Part shown: positions 62,965 to 64,000 of the stretch, piece by piece
How positions within the stretch are numbered: position 1 is the stretch's first letter
How the letters are laid out: every line of letters starts with the position of its first letter
Assembly: GCA_041660525.1 (NCBI GenBank)
Contig: JBAZWD010000010.1
Coordinates: 1-64,000 of the forward strand
Source of the DNA: JABCZS01 sp041660525
Lineage (GTDB): Bacteria; Pseudomonadota; Gammaproteobacteria; JABCZS01
Length of the DNA: 64,000 nt
Reading direction: 5' to 3'
Made by a program: the position numbers and the translations under genes
Notes under the pieces: model-generated
The model's database searches: none
What the model was told of the DNA's origin: nothing
What the model saw: the letters and a program-made list of their open reading frames with translations, nothing else

Positions 62965-64000
62965 ATTGTTTTTTCCTTATCCGCTCTTGTATAGCAGCCT
63001 CTAAACTTAACCCTTGCTGCATTCGCTCTTTAATGGCAACCACGTCCGAAGCTTTAGAAGAATACAATTCAGCATGAAAGGGATCCCAAATAAGACGACC
63101 TGTCAAAAAGAATTCTGGGCCAATAATAATAATTTCAGCATATTCACCTAATTGTGTTACTAGTGAACGCAACGTTTGTTGTTGCAGAGGATTTAAGGGC
63201 AAACGCCCTGATTGAATAATTTTTTGCACACTACTAGGTTTTTGTCTTAGAATTTCTAAAAAGTCTGAATTATCAAATGCTGCTTCACAAGCTGGATTTT
63301 GAAATAAGTCATCAAGGCTTTGCGTACAAATGTTAATACTCCCATTATATTTACGCGCTCGACGACATCCTGCACTAATAAAGTCTGCACCTTGCACCCC
63401 AGCTAACAAATCCCAGGCTTCATCAATTAAGCATGTGATCTGAATTTTGCGATCACCAAGGTACATCGCATCAGTAATTTGATAAATCAAAAGCATTAAA
63501 ACTACGGACTGTAAATCCTTTTTACTTTTTAATGCTTCAAGCTCAAAACATATTAATGGACTATCAAAATTTAATGTACAGGGACCATGAAAGTAATGTC
63601 CATACGCGCCCTTAGATGTATAAGGCGATAACATTTGACCCAAATCACGAGCGCGCGAATCCATTTGAGCATTTAAATGCTCGGAAATATGCGTAATTGT
63701 GCTCTGTTGTTCAAATTTTGACCAAGTTGCTAAAATAGCCTGCTCTAATAGCGAAAGCTGTAAATCATGCAGTGGGCGTGACGGAGATGCCATTTGTGCC
63801 AATAGCGGTTTAAGCAATGATAAGTAGCTATCAGGACTTTGTCTCATCTCAACAGGATCAATTTGAGAAAATGGATTTAAACTAATGTTGGCAGCGGACG
63901 TAAATTCGATGTACTGGGCACCCATGTCTTCCAACAATAATGAGTCCTTTTCATAGCTACCTCCCACATCGATAATAAACGCCCGACCACCAGAACCCAC
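62945..64000 (-). CDS. traC: TraC/VirB4-type assembly ATPase (3' part)
   Basis: These 351 residues are the C-terminal half of the F-type assembly ATPase, which powers pilus assembly at the inner membrane. The stretch GGRAFIIDVGGSYEKD and the Walker B CLIDEAWDLL are present. The codon at the window edge (GTG) is internal to the gene; the Walker A region and the N-terminus lie beyond position 64000. Confidence 0.93.
   Translation of the reverse strand: MGSGGRAFIIDVGGSYEKDSLLLEDMGAQYIEFTSAANISLNPFSQIDPVEMRQSPDSYLSLLKPLLAQMASPSRPLHDLQLSLLEQAILATWSKFEQQSTITHISEHLNAQMDSRARDLGQMLSPYTSKGAYGHYFHGPCTLNFDSPLICFELEALKSKKDLQSVVLMLLIYQITDAMYLGDRKIQITCLIDEAWDLLAGVQGADFISAGCRRARKYNGSINICTQSLDDLFQNPACEAAFDNSDFLEILRQKPSSVQKIIQSGRLPLNPLQQQTLRSLVTQLGEYAEIIIIGPEFFLTGRLIWDPFHAELYSSKASDVVAIKERMQQGLSLEAAIQERIRKKQYAKSFV

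Overview
The window looks like part of a gammaproteobacterial chromosome. AT-rich coding sequence, an F-type (tra/trb) conjugation system and the style of the regulators and metal-resistance genes fit the Legionellales (Legionella, Coxiella or Aquicella type). No rRNA or housekeeping gene is present, so this placement is an inference. Nearly everything here is accessory DNA carried on integrative elements.

Layout. Two identical 61-bp copies of the 3' half of a tRNA-Ser(UGA) gene, at 1826-1886 and 9284-9344, cut the window into three tandem elements. Element A (1 to about 1886) shows a partial RepA-like ATPase, an excisionase-like gene and a tyrosine integrase. Element B (about 1887-9344, 7.46 kb) carries an AbiE-type antitoxin with a broken toxin, a ParDE-like toxin-antitoxin pair, a phage-like gene, an unrecognised three-gene membrane-associated cluster, an oriT-like segment, and its own excisionase/integrase pair. 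Element C (from about 9345 past the right edge) is a large conjugative element.

Element C starts with an arsenic operon (arsR-acr3-arsC). Regulators follow (LuxR type, XRE type, S24 repressor), then a VUT transporter with a MoCo-carrier-like protein, an L,D-transpeptidase, a CzcD-type cation exporter, a frameshifted second CDF exporter, a HigBA-like toxin-antitoxin pair and a J-domain protein. A candidate oriT (about 22340-22600) sits just before a plus-strand transfer module: RHH relaxosome protein, TraD, and a TraI relaxase/helicase fused to a C-terminal Toprim region.

From 30.8 to 48.5 kb lies a metal-resistance island. It has a CnrYXH-like sigma control module, an RND efflux trio (CBA), a cupredoxin, a multicopper oxidase fused to a CopB-like outer-membrane barrel through a Met-rich linker, a His-rich periplasmic protein, a copper P-type ATPase, a TPR protein, a DUF4396 membrane protein and a Csp-type copper store. 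From 48.5 to 54.9 kb the content is mixed and defence-like: a lone receiver protein, a GLUG-repeat secreted protein, an AbiTii-domain protein, a membrane protein plus trypsin-like protease, and a PD-(D/E)XK-type protein. From 54.9 kb to the end, on the minus strand, runs the mating-pair formation operon traC-trbI-S26 peptidase-traW-traU-trbC-traF-traH-traG and a small membrane protein.

The genes work together as a self-transmissible element that carries arsenic, copper and divalent-metal resistance plus stability and defence functions. Next to it sits a small element that looks able to borrow its transfer machinery, because the two share an oriT-like architecture.
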